In this document: in pieces, positions 1 through 7,699 of the stretch
How positions within the stretch are numbered: the first letter of the stretch is position 1
Layout: each line of letters opens with the position of its first letter
NCBI RefSeq assembly: GCF_003412465.1
Contig: NZ_QTJV01000008.1
Span: 124,001 to 188,000, forward strand
Source: Chitinophaga silvisoli
Lineage (GTDB): Bacteria; Bacteroidota; Bacteroidia; Chitinophagales; Chitinophagaceae
Direction of reading: 5' to 3'
Length of the DNA: 64,000 nucleotides
Program-made: the position numbers and the translations under genes
Notes under the pieces: model-generated
Told to the model about the DNA's origin: nothing
The model's input: only the letters and a program-made list of their open reading frames with translations
Databases searched by the model: none

Positions 1-2
1 TG

Positions 3-50
3 ATCAAGGCGGCGCTGGCGAACCCTGTGCATAGTCTGAAAGCAGAGTGA
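3..50 (+). CDS. C-terminal end of an upstream gene (partial)
   Basis: An open frame entering from the left edge reads IKAALANPVHSLKAE and ends at a TGA. It is the only frame open through this stretch, and a good terminator hairpin follows at 113-150, so it probably is the last 15 codons of a real gene. Too short to identify. Confidence 0.35.
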   Translation: MKAALANPVHSLKAE

Positions 51-112
51 TGGCGATAATAAATAGCCGCCACATTTAGGGGCATCACCTCGACCAATAT
101 AATGTCTATTCC

Positions 113-150
113 AACTCCTGATTTGTCCGAATCAGGAGTTTCCTTCTTTT
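113..150 (+). terminator. Rho-independent terminator
   Basis: An 11-bp perfect stem (AACTCCTGATT / AATCAGGAGTT) with a 6-nt loop is followed by TCCTTCTTTT. It lies between the partial gene at the left edge and the P460 gene, and its T-rich tail overlaps the -33 region of the next promoter. Confidence 0.75.
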
Positions 151-177
151 GCTGACCGGCACTCTCCTATAATTTTG
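148..177 (+). promoter_or_regulatory. Bacteroidota-type promoter of the P460 gene
   Basis: TTTG at 148-151, an 18-bp spacer and TAATTTTG at 170-177 match the Bacteroidota sigma-ABfr pattern (TTTG / TAnnTTTG). The -7 box ends only 5 nt before the ATG at 183, so the leader would be extremely short, or translation starts at the second Met (192). Confidence 0.5.
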
Positions 178-182
178 TTGTC

Positions 183-680
183 ATGAACAAGATGATTATA
201 TGGTGCATGCCGGCACTCTTACTCTGCTTACAATATTGCCAGCCCGGTACAAAGGTGCTGCCTTCCCCAAACGGGATTGAATACATGCCGGAATATAAAA
301 CCTGGCAGGTGGTCAATGTAGAACACCGCACGGACAATAAAACCATCCGGGTGATTTACGGCAATCCTATCGCTGTCAAAGCTATCCATTCAAAACATAC
401 AAAGCCCTGGCCGGAGGGGACTATCCTGGCCAAAGCAGTCTTTGATGCAATTGTGGACAGTACGGGTATGTACACACCAGGTGCATTTCAGCAGGTTATG
501 TTTATGGTCAAAGATAGTCAACGCTATAGTCAGACCCTTGGATGGGGTTGGGCAAGATGGAAAGGAGCGGATTTAAGTCCTTATGGGAAGAATGCTACTT
601 TTACCAATGAATGCACTGGTTGCCACCGGCCGCAAAAAGATAAAGATTATGTATTTACTGATCCGAAGTTAATATATTAA
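183..680 (+). CDS. Cytochrome P460 family haem protein
   Basis: 165 aa. The N-terminus is hydrophobic (MNKMIIWCMPALLLCLQYC), consistent with a signal peptide, possibly a lipoprotein with Cys19. The body follows the P460 pattern: a Y-x-x-W segment (YKTWQVV), an IRVIYGN strand, a P-W-P-E-G-T-x-x-A-K motif, MVKDSQRYSQTLGWGWARW, and a C-terminal CTGCH haem-attachment site. P460 proteins are periplasmic c-type haem proteins with a Lys-haem crosslink; some oxidise hydroxylamine, but most non-nitrifier members have no assigned substrate. No electron-transfer partner is adjacent, and it is transcribed alone. Family call is firm; substrate unknown. Confidence 0.8.
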   Translation: MNKMIIWCMPALLLCLQYCQPGTKVLPSPNGIEYMPEYKTWQVVNVEHRTDNKTIRVIYGNPIAVKAIHSKHTKPWPEGTILAKAVFDAIVDSTGMYTPGAFQQVMFMVKDSQRYSQTLGWGWARWKGADLSPYGKNATFTNECTGCHRPQKDKDYVFTDPKLIY

Positions 681-778
681 GTGGCTGGCTCAATAGTAAA
701 GCAACAATCGCAAACTATTCTTCTCCTGCTGCCGGCTATAACCAATGGAAAAAGGCAAAATTCCGCCGCTCCAGACAC

Positions 779-1903
779 TTATATTTTAAGTCGCAGATTT
801 ACCTTCTCCATCCTTCCTGCTATCCAGATCACAATAAATGCCACAGCAATGCTCCTTAGGATGCCCCCTAAGCCGCTGCTCAGGAATTCAGGATAATGAA
901 AATGAACCAATAGCATGAGTGAATACAATAAATAAGGGATCAGGTAACAAGTCAGTGTACTCGTTCCCGCAGGTTTGATAAATGAGAACCAATGCATCTT
1001 GCCCTTCCTATCGACTAACCAGATCATCAGGGCAAAGACTACGGTGCTAATCCCTGCACAGATCAGGACCCATGAAGGCGTAGATCTGATCTTTGAAATG
1101 CCTTCCGTATATGGTCGTACGCTCAGGCCAAGTGCGATAGCGGCTACGCCTATACCCAGTAATAACCCGATTGATTTTTTAGGCATCGCAGATATTACCA
1201 CACCAGCCATGATCAAGGCAATAGAAGATGCATCGCCTATAACAGGGATATTCAATGAAAGCAGGCCCGTATGCTTTGCAAAATTTATGGCGAGAAAAAG
1301 AGCCAGCAGTGCTACCAATGCGGGGAATTTGCCCTTTACCAGTAAAAATACGGTGGCACTCACCAGGTAAGCCCAGCCTATAATTCCTAAGATACCCCAC
1401 CAGGAGGGCCGCATCCATTGGCCACCTTCACCTTTGTATAGTGCCGCCATTGCCAGCAGCAGCGCAATGCCCACACCCTGGAGGAGGTATTGTTTCTGCT
1501 TATAATCCATCCAGATGAGGAAGAATCCGATGGTAATCAGGATTTCCCATATGGCATAAGGGAGGATCGCGGTCTCGCTATTATAGCTTTCCAGGTTTAC
1601 ATGGAAAAAACCCATTACTATCAGGGCAAGGGAACGGGTGAGGATGTGACCTTCTGTTTTGAAAAAGGATTCCTGTTTGACAATCCGTTTACCGATGGCA
1701 AATGGAATGGAAAGGCCTACGATGAACAGAAAAGCGGGAAACACGGTATCTGCGAAGCCCATGCCGTCATCGGCGGCTTTGGTATGTTCTATCCAGGATG
1801 GGATATTGCTGACACCACTGACATCGTTGACGAAGATCATGGTAAGCATGGTAAGGGCACGGAATGCATCGATGGATAAGAGACGTTGAGACAAGTTTTT
1901 CAT
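779..1903 (-). CDS. DUF5009 / HGSNAT-like membrane acyltransferase
   Basis: 374 aa polytopic membrane protein with about ten hydrophobic segments. It begins with the hallmark RLLSIDAFRALTMLTMIFVND, followed by ADTVFPAFLFIVGLSIPFAIGKR, as in DUF5009 proteins related to heparan-alpha-glucosaminide N-acetyltransferase and YeiB-like membrane acyltransferases. These are thought to move acetyl groups across the membrane onto extracytoplasmic sugars. The family is common in Bacteroidota glycan-processing genomes. The gene stands alone, convergent with the P460 gene. The substrate cannot be inferred from the sequence. Confidence 0.75.
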   Translation of the reverse strand: MKNLSQRLLSIDAFRALTMLTMIFVNDVSGVSNIPSWIEHTKAADDGMGFADTVFPAFLFIVGLSIPFAIGKRIVKQESFFKTEGHILTRSLALIVMGFFHVNLESYNSETAILPYAIWEILITIGFFLIWMDYKQKQYLLQGVGIALLLAMAALYKGEGGQWMRPSWWGILGIIGWAYLVSATVFLLVKGKFPALVALLALFLAINFAKHTGLLSLNIPVIGDASSIALIMAGVVISAMPKKSIGLLLGIGVAAIALGLSVRPYTEGISKIRSTPSWVLICAGISTVVFALMIWLVDRKGKMHWFSFIKPAGTSTLTCYLIPYLLYSLMLLVHFHYPEFLSSGLGGILRSIAVAFIVIWIAGRMEKVNLRLKI

Positions 1904-2039
1904 AAGCGAACATTACATGAACAAAATAGGGAAATTTATTTACGCATATGATTTATTTATTTGAACTGTTGATTGGAACTACCACCTTAAAAGCGATTGG
2001 CCCGGGGAATACTGACCGCAGACCATTGCCGGATTATTC

Positions 2040-2047
2040 TATCTTTG
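2040..2047 (+). promoter_or_regulatory. -7 promoter element before an AraC gene
   Basis: TATCTTTG matches TAnnTTTG and lies 7 nt before the ATG at 2055. No convincing TTTG is present 19-21 nt upstream, so only the -7 half is supported. Confidence 0.35.
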
Positions 2048-2054
2048 CAAGACT

Positions 2055-2864
2055 ATGAGCATTATTCCATTCAAATCAAAGATCAATGCCGACCAGCAAT
2101 TAAAGGTGAGTCCCTTCAAAGAGGTGATCAAACCAACAGTCCCACACAAACACGCCAATTATTATGAACTGATCCTGCTGGAACAAGGTGGTGGATTCCA
2201 CCAGATTGATGATCAGCAATATGATGTTACCCCTCCCACCGCCTATTTCCTGAAACCCGGCCAGACGCATTGCTGGAACTTCTCCCGCATTCCCACGGGA
2301 TTCGTCATCCTGTTCCGCGAAGAAATCTTAAGCCGGGAATGCCTGGATATCGTCTATAACCTGCCTACAAACATCCCGCTCAGCAATAGTGAGACCCTGT
2401 TTGAACTTTCCCGGCGATTTAACCAGGACTTTCGCACGCCTGCCAGTCTGGCTGTATTAAACACCTACCTGCAACTGATTTTGCTCAAGATCAATGAGGA
2501 GATAAGGACCCCTTCGCCAGGCAATGCCGTGTTTAGTCCCATATATTACCAGTTTAAAAGCCTGGTCAACGAGCATTTTCTGAAAGTAAAGCAAATACAG
2601 GCATATGCCAGAATGCTTCATTTACCACCCGCACAGCTCACCAATATTTGCAAGGCGGCATCCGGCAAAACGCCCAGCATGTTGCTGAACGAACGCATTG
2701 TACTGGAGGCCAAAACCCTGCTGTCCAATACCCCGCTCTCTATTAAGGAAATTACGGATGCGCTGGAATTTTCCGATGCCTCCAATTTTGTGAAGTTTTT
2801 TAAGCTTTACACCAATCTTACCCCGGGGCAATACCGTGAACTGGCCATGGCCAAACAACAATAA
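2055..2864 (+). CDS. AraC family transcriptional regulator
   Basis: 269 aa. The N-terminal half is a cupin-like sensor domain (HKHANYYELILLEQGGG, then YFLKPGQTHCW). The C-terminal roughly 100 residues form the double helix-turn-helix of AraC proteins, including the second-helix signature IKEITDALEFSDASNFVKFFK and TPGQYR. It probably senses a small molecule and activates nearby genes; the outer-membrane protein gene downstream on the same strand is the nearest candidate target. The ligand is not predictable. Confidence 0.88.
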   Translation: MSIIPFKSKINADQQLKVSPFKEVIKPTVPHKHANYYELILLEQGGGFHQIDDQQYDVTPPTAYFLKPGQTHCWNFSRIPTGFVILFREEILSRECLDIVYNLPTNIPLSNSETLFELSRRFNQDFRTPASLAVLNTYLQLILLKINEEIRTPSPGNAVFSPIYYQFKSLVNEHFLKVKQIQAYARMLHLPPAQLTNICKAASGKTPSMLLNERIVLEAKTLLSNTPLSIKEITDALEFSDASNFVKFFKLYTNLTPGQYRELAMAKQQ

Positions 2865-2914
2865 GATACCATAAAATCAGGGTTTGACACCATGGGAAAG
2901 CAAGGCGGCCCAAT

Positions 2915-2922
2915 TAATTTTG
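2915..2922 (+). promoter_or_regulatory. -7 promoter element of the beta-barrel protein gene
   Basis: TAATTTTG matches TAnnTTTG and lies 20 nt before the ATG at 2943. It supports that start over the upstream in-frame ATG at 2892, which would lie upstream of the promoter. No well-spaced -33 TTTG is seen. Confidence 0.4.
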
Positions 2923-2942
2923 GAACCGATAGCCGCTATTAT

Positions 2943-5396
2943 ATGAAACTCATTTGCCCGCTTTTTGTTTTCATCTGCCTTATTGGTATCACGCTGACAC
3001 ATGCCCAGACCCTTTCCATCAAAGGAAGGATTATTGACGCAAAAAGTCAATCCCCGGTAGAATATGCCAGTGCCGCATTGTTCAGCATCCGCGATTCATC
3101 CCTGGTGGCAGGCAGCGTGTCCGATGCCAATGGTAACTTTGAAATAAAAAAGGTGCCTCAGGGCAAGTATCAGCTCCGAATCGCCTTCCTCGGGTATGAG
3201 ACCCGGATCATTAAGGATATCAGTGGTTCAGACCTGGGTGTCATCCAGCTCAGTCCCTCCACCAGTATGCTCAGTGAAGTAGGTGTAACAGGTACGAAAA
3301 TAGCCAACCTGAATAAGATCGATAAGCAGCAATATGAGGCCGGACAATTTGAGGCCGCCAAAGGTGGCTCCGCCATTGACGTAATCAAAAATTTACCTTC
3401 TGTCTCAGTAAATTCCCAGGGTGACATTACGATGCGGGGCGCTACAGGATTTATGGTACTCCTCAATGGCAAACCTGTACTGGCCGATGTACAGACGGTG
3501 CTGAGCCAGTTACCAGCCAATGCCATTGATCATGTGGAGCTTATCACCGCACCTTCGGCCAAATATGATCCTGATGGCAGGGGTGGCATCATCAACATTA
3601 TTATGAAAAGGGGTATGGGCGACAATTTCTCTCTCAGCATCAATACGCAGGGAGGCTTGCCTGCTACGATAGATTATGATAACCTGGAAAAGCCCAAACG
3701 TTTTGGTGGAGATATGACTATTGCCTTTAAGAAAGGAAAATGGGATGTCTCTGCCGGGGGCAACTATACCCGCAATGATAATGAAGGCTACCGGGAAGGT
3801 GACGTATACACTAAAAATTTTGATAAAAATACAATCACCCGCTTCCCATCAAACGGGGAACGTAGCTTTGACCGTTACAACTATGCGGGCCGGGCATCCG
3901 TCAGCTTTGCTGCGGACCCAAAGAACATCATCTCTGCAGGATTCTATTCCGGCAAGCGCTACCAGGAAAGGCGGGCGGACCTGCTCTACCACAATACTAC
4001 ATCGGACCTGACAACGGGAGAACTTATCAACAGTGCTAACTATTTCAATTCTAATCTTCAAAGGAAAGAAGGAACTTTCAACCTGGGTAACCTGGACTTC
4101 ACCCATACCTTCGGCAACAAGTCGACCCTCTCCGCCGGTCTTCAATACGAGCATGATAACCTGTACGGGGGTACGCTGAACCGCAACCTGCAATTTCCTA
4201 ATACCAAGGATACCATTCAATTCGTAGACAATCCTTATCGGCGGCCAATCAGTGCATTCCGTGCAAAGGTGGATCATAGCACGCCTATTGGAACAGGTCA
4301 GTTGGAAAGTGGTTTACAATACCGCTATGATACCCAGGATGGCACCTTTGATTACAATGTGACACCCGCTACCGACCAGCCGGATCTGGAAAAATTCAGG
4401 GGTACTACGCATGCTGTCAATAAAATTTACTCCGTATACAGCCAATACAAGGGCAGGCAGGGCGCGCTGGAATACAACGGAGGCCTGCGATATGAGTATG
4501 CGGAAAGAACAGTGCGCCTGTCATACGATGATCACCCGCACCTGCTCAATCTTTCTAATCTCTTTCCATCGGCAAATGTGCTGTATCACTTTTCCAAATC
4601 ATGGAGTGGAAAAGCTGGCTATAGTAAACGCATTCAGCGTACCAGCAACCTGGAATTAAATCCTATCCCGGAGCGGGAACATTCTGAAACCCTTGAAGAA
4701 GGGGACCCTGATTTATTGCCGGAGTTTGTAGACCTGGCTGAATTGGGCATGAACTATACTTTTGATAAAGGCTCTTTTTTTGGAACACTGTATTATCAGC
4801 AGATCAAAAATCCTATCCAGCGACTGAACAGCGTGTATGCAGATACCATATTGAACCGGGTCTATACCAATGCCGGTACTGCCAAATTGTTTGGACTGGA
4901 AGCGGGTCTGAATGTGACACCTGTCAAATGGTGGACACTGTACCTGGGCGCTAACCTCTATAATTACCGGGTGTATGGCAATATCCATATACTGGATGAA
5001 CCGGTCACCATTTCCAATCAAAGATGGGCATACTCAATTAACGGGAATACCAGTTTCCAGCTGGACAAGACCTGGAATATCCAGCTAAGTGCCAATTACC
5101 TGTCGAAACGCCCCACAGGACAGGGCCAGGATGGCTCATTCCTGGTACCGAATACCACGATCAGGAAGAGTTTGATGAATGGTCGGCTGAAAGTAGCTTT
5201 ATTGTGGCAAAATATGAATATGGGAATCCTGGGAGCGAATAAGCAGCGCATTACTACTTATGGCCCGGCATTTTTTACCACCACAAATTACATATCCGAG
5301 ACGGATGTGCTGATGATAAATGTGGGATTCAGCCTGAATCGTATTGTCAGTAAGTTAAAGTTGCCGGTGAGTGAAACCGGGGAGCGGGAGTTTTAG
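2943..5396 (+). CDS. TonB-dependent outer-membrane beta-barrel protein
   Basis: 817 aa from the ATG at 2943. That start gives a clean signal peptide (MKLICPLFVFICLIGITLTHAQ); an in-frame ATG at 2892 adds a polar stretch and is disfavoured. Order: signal peptide, carboxypeptidase-regulatory-like domain (about 25-110, with GRIIDAKSQSPVEYASAAL), plug (about 125-230, with IDVIKNLPSVSV and GGIINIIMKRG), then a long C-terminal barrel typical of the outer-membrane beta-barrel family (OMP_b-brl_3). Such proteins resemble TonB receptors, but their substrate is often unknown. It follows the AraC gene and may be regulated by it. No SusD partner is present. Confidence 0.82.
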   Translation: MKLICPLFVFICLIGITLTHAQTLSIKGRIIDAKSQSPVEYASAALFSIRDSSLVAGSVSDANGNFEIKKVPQGKYQLRIAFLGYETRIIKDISGSDLGVIQLSPSTSMLSEVGVTGTKIANLNKIDKQQYEAGQFEAAKGGSAIDVIKNLPSVSVNSQGDITMRGATGFMVLLNGKPVLADVQTVLSQLPANAIDHVELITAPSAKYDPDGRGGIINIIMKRGMGDNFSLSINTQGGLPATIDYDNLEKPKRFGGDMTIAFKKGKWDVSAGGNYTRNDNEGYREGDVYTKNFDKNTITRFPSNGERSFDRYNYAGRASVSFAADPKNIISAGFYSGKRYQERRADLLYHNTTSDLTTGELINSANYFNSNLQRKEGTFNLGNLDFTHTFGNKSTLSAGLQYEHDNLYGGTLNRNLQFPNTKDTIQFVDNPYRRPISAFRAKVDHSTPIGTGQLESGLQYRYDTQDGTFDYNVTPATDQPDLEKFRGTTHAVNKIYSVYSQYKGRQGALEYNGGLRYEYAERTVRLSYDDHPHLLNLSNLFPSANVLYHFSKSWSGKAGYSKRIQRTSNLELNPIPEREHSETLEEGDPDLLPEFVDLAELGMNYTFDKGSFFGTLYYQQIKNPIQRLNSVYADTILNRVYTNAGTAKLFGLEAGLNVTPVKWWTLYLGANLYNYRVYGNIHILDEPVTISNQRWAYSINGNTSFQLDKTWNIQLSANYLSKRPTGQGQDGSFLVPNTTIRKSLMNGRLKVALLWQNMNMGILGANKQRITTYGPAFFTTTNYISETDVLMINVGFSLNRIVSKLKLPVSETGEREF

Positions 5397-5422
5397 TATT
5401 GTATCGTTAGCCTATACATTTA

Positions 5423-6331
5423 TCAATTTAAACGGCGGAATTCGGAGGGGGATTTCCCTGTTTTGGTTTTAAACAACCTGGTGAAGTGAGAGGCATGTTC
5501 GAAACCTAATCTGAAAGCGATCTCGCTGATGGAATTCTCTGTGCCCAGCAGCAGTGACCTGGCATTGTTGACAATCTCCAGGTGGATATATTCCTGGGTG
5601 GTCTTTCCGGTATATTTCTGCAGCAGGTCCGACAGGTAGTGGGGAGATAAATTTAGCCGGGCGGCAAAATATCCGACCGTTGGCAGTCCCAGATCTGTTG
5701 CATCCAGGCGCTTGAAATAGTCCTTTAATAATCGTTCGAAGCGCTGTACCAGGTCCTTATTTACGCCGGAACGTGTATAAAACTGGCGGTCATAATAGCG
5801 GTTAAAATAATCCAGTAAAAGTGACAGGTTACTTACAATCAGGCCTTGTGTATGTTTGTCTATATTCTGACTATATTCTTTCCGGATCTTGTCCGCACAG
5901 TCCTTCAGGGTCTTTTCTTCATCCTCAGATACATGAAGGGCTTCGTTTACTTCGTAATTGAAAAAACTGAATGTATGCATTTTTTTGCCCGTCTCAGTGC
6001 CATGGAGTAAATCAGGATGAAAGAAAAGAGACCAACCCCGCTCAATACTAAAACCTTCGCCCGGTGTAACGACCTGCCCGGGAGCCAGGCAGATTAATGT
6101 ACCGTTGTTAAAGTCATAACTCCCCCTGCCATATTTCATATTTCCCAATACAGTTTTGCAGGCGATGGTATAAAAACCCGCCCTGAGAAAAGCGCCGTTT
6201 GTGAAGGGAGGCGCTGAGGCTGTGTCGTGCTCAAGCAGACTTACCAAGGGATGTTTTGGCGGACTTAAGTGCAATAGTTGATGCAGATCGCTGATTGTAT
6301 TAATATCAATATACCTGTTTGCCATGATCAT
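5423..6331 (-). CDS. AraC family transcriptional regulator
   Basis: 302 aa, or 300 if translation starts at the second ATG (6325). The N-terminal region is a cupin-like sensing domain (GSYDFNNGTLICLAPGQVVTPG). The C-terminal domain carries two HTH motifs: YFAARLNLSPHYLSDLLQKYTGKT, then ISEIAFRLGFEHASHFTRLFK with SPSEFR. It lies 55 bp downstream of the SDR gene on the same strand. AraC-SDR pairs of this kind are frequent in Bacteroidota, where the regulator typically controls the dehydrogenase. The direct repeat at 7250-7284 upstream of the SDR gene is a plausible binding site. Confidence 0.88.
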   Translation of the reverse strand: MIMANRYIDINTISDLHQLLHLSPPKHPLVSLLEHDTASAPPFTNGAFLRAGFYTIACKTVLGNMKYGRGSYDFNNGTLICLAPGQVVTPGEGFSIERGWSLFFHPDLLHGTETGKKMHTFSFFNYEVNEALHVSEDEEKTLKDCADKIRKEYSQNIDKHTQGLIVSNLSLLLDYFNRYYDRQFYTRSGVNKDLVQRFERLLKDYFKRLDATDLGLPTVGYFAARLNLSPHYLSDLLQKYTGKTTQEYIHLEIVNNARSLLLGTENSISEIAFRLGFEHASHFTRLFKTKTGKSPSEFRRLN

Positions 6332-6348
6332 TCATTTTTGGGAATAGA

Positions 6349-6377
6349 CGGGTTGCCCTGCCGGCAGGGGCAACCCG
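6349..6377 (-). terminator. GC-rich hairpin after the SDR gene
   Basis: CGGGTTGCCC / GGGCAACCCG forms a perfect 10-bp stem around a small CTGCCGGCAG palindrome, immediately downstream of the SDR stop and upstream of the AraC start. It has no T-tract, so it may be a partial terminator or an mRNA-stabilising hairpin between the two genes. Confidence 0.5.
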
Positions 6378-6386
6378 CGAAATGAT

Positions 6387-7196
6387 TTATAAGCCTAAAT
6401 TTTGTTTGATCATCTGTTTGAATGCCACATCCCCTAATTGCTGTTTGGCCTGGAAATATTCTCCTGCCCTGTTGCCTACGGGGTAACGTAGTTGCTCCTG
6501 GTTATCCGTTGCAGCGGTGAAAATCATTTCAGCCACTTCATGTACATTCTCTGAATAATGACCGTCTGTATTTGAAATGAAGGTATTAAATGTTTTACGA
6601 TATTCTTCGATGTCACCTACACCTGCTATGAGCATGGAACTGCCGCCGAAATTAGTTTTATATCCTGTAGGTTCGATCAGTTTACACCTGATGCCGACTA
6701 CTTCCAGTTCATATTGCAGGGATTCAGTCAGGCCTTCGACAGCGAATTTGGAAGCATTGTACAGGGATCCATAAGGAACGCCCACGATGCCTGCTGTAGA
6801 AGTGACATTGACAATAACGCCTGAACGCTGTGCCCGCATAGAAGGAAGTACTTCCCGTATCATGTCAATCACACCAAGTACATTGGTATCAAATTCCCTG
6901 TGAATTGCTTCTTTACTGGCGGCTTCCAGGGCACCGATGACAGCAAAGCCGGCATTATTCACCAGTACATCGATATTTTTGAAGTCCTGTAGGATTGCTG
7001 CTACTGCCTGTTTGATACTTTCGGCATCGGTTACGTCCAAACGGTACAGCCTGATGCCATCCAGTTGTTGTAGTTCCGATTCTTTTTCGGGGGAGCGCAT
7101 GGTTGCTGCTACATTCCAACCCTTTTGCTGAAACAATTTCGCTGTTTCTCTGCCAAATCCAGACGACGTGCCGGTAATCAATACGGTTTTGTTCAT
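6387..7196 (-). CDS. Short-chain dehydrogenase/reductase (SDR)
   Basis: 269 aa classical SDR. The NAD(P) glycine motif TGTSSGFG is near residues 8-15, NNAG near residue 85, and the catalytic YxxxK (YNASK) near residue 145 with the preceding Ser in VNVTSTAG. NVLGVIDMIREVLPSMR is also typical. It is a cytoplasmic NAD(P)H-dependent oxidoreductase; the substrate is unknown. The downstream AraC gene probably regulates it. A weak -7-like box (CAATTTTG on the minus strand, 7220-7227) and a 21-bp-phased direct repeat lie upstream. Confidence 0.88.
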   Translation of the reverse strand: MNKTVLITGTSSGFGRETAKLFQQKGWNVAATMRSPEKESELQQLDGIRLYRLDVTDAESIKQAVAAILQDFKNIDVLVNNAGFAVIGALEAASKEAIHREFDTNVLGVIDMIREVLPSMRAQRSGVIVNVTSTAGIVGVPYGSLYNASKFAVEGLTESLQYELEVVGIRCKLIEPTGYKTNFGGSSMLIAGVGDIEEYRKTFNTFISNTDGHYSENVHEVAEMIFTAATDNQEQLRYPVGNRAGEYFQAKQQLGDVAFKQMIKQNLGL

Positions 7197-7249
7197 TTTG
7201 AAGTGTTTTTATTCCAAGGCAAAATTGGAGGGATGTGCCGGGTTTGAAG

Positions 7250-7284
7250 TATATATTTGGGGGAATCTCTTATACATTTGGGGG
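7250..7284 (-). promoter_or_regulatory. Phased direct repeat, possible AraC operator
   Basis: TATATATTTGGGGG (7250-7263) and TATACATTTGGGGG (7271-7284) differ at one base and are offset by 21 bp, two helical turns. They lie 54-88 bp upstream of the SDR start and just upstream of a weak -7-like box at 7220-7227. AraC proteins typically bind such phased direct repeats next to a poor promoter. The assignment to the neighbouring AraC gene is inference. Confidence 0.45.
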
Positions 7285-7514
7285 CTGATGTAATAATTGT
7301 CCAGGATTTACTTGCCTAAACTCCTATTCAAAGGTCTTCACATTTAAATTGTCTGAAAGACATTATTCCGAATGGTACTCATTCTCCAACTAAATCCTTT
7401 TACCAAACCCATCGGATAAAATCCTGCTACACTTTGTTAAATACCGCAAACGTCCTCTCCCATTTTCATAATAATTTCCCCTCCGCATCACCCAACTGTA
7501 GTTATGAAAACAAT

Positions 7515-7600
7515 TGTAAACGATTACTTCAAGGGGCAAAATCCTTTATTACCTCCACGCGGAAAACTGTTTTATTATGATAAAAAATGTAAACGATTAC
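7515..7600 (+). promoter_or_regulatory. Pair of LacI-family operator-like motifs
   Basis: TGTAAACGATTAC occurs exactly at 7515-7527 and again at 7588-7600, 73 bp apart. The core GTAA-aCGa-TTAC is an imperfect palindrome centred on CG, the hallmark of LacI/GalR-family operators (GTAAnCGnTTAC type). Both lie upstream of the first susC gene (7700), so a LacI-type repressor encoded outside this window probably controls the glycan-uptake locus. Spacing of about seven helical turns would suit a looping dimer-of-dimers. Confidence 0.65.
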
Positions 7601-7699
7601 GTTCCAACCAAGGGCTAATATCGCCTCATGCAAATGATTGCACTTTACTATTAAAAGGGGATTCCATTTTGTAAAACCAATTTTTTAAATCATCTCAGC

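Larger units (their letters stand above)
7197..7699. other. 503-bp intergenic region between SDR and susC genes
   Basis: This non-coding stretch separates the divergent SDR and susC genes. It contains the phased direct repeat at 7250-7284, two identical LacI-like motifs at 7515-7527 and 7588-7600, and an A/T-rich leader before the susC start. I see no credible ORF or RNA gene in it. Confidence 0.6.

Noticed and set aside
681..896. 71-codon open frame after the P460 gene
   Set aside because: It starts with GTG immediately after a stop, its 3' half overlaps the 3' end of the DUF5009-type gene on the other strand, and its composition is not protein-like. Another frame here reads SGWLNSKATIANYSSPAAGYNQW, possibly a decayed gene tail, but there is no start to support it.
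2892..2942. Upstream in-frame start for the outer-membrane protein
   Set aside because: It would put a polar segment before the signal peptide and lies upstream of the TAATTTTG promoter box.
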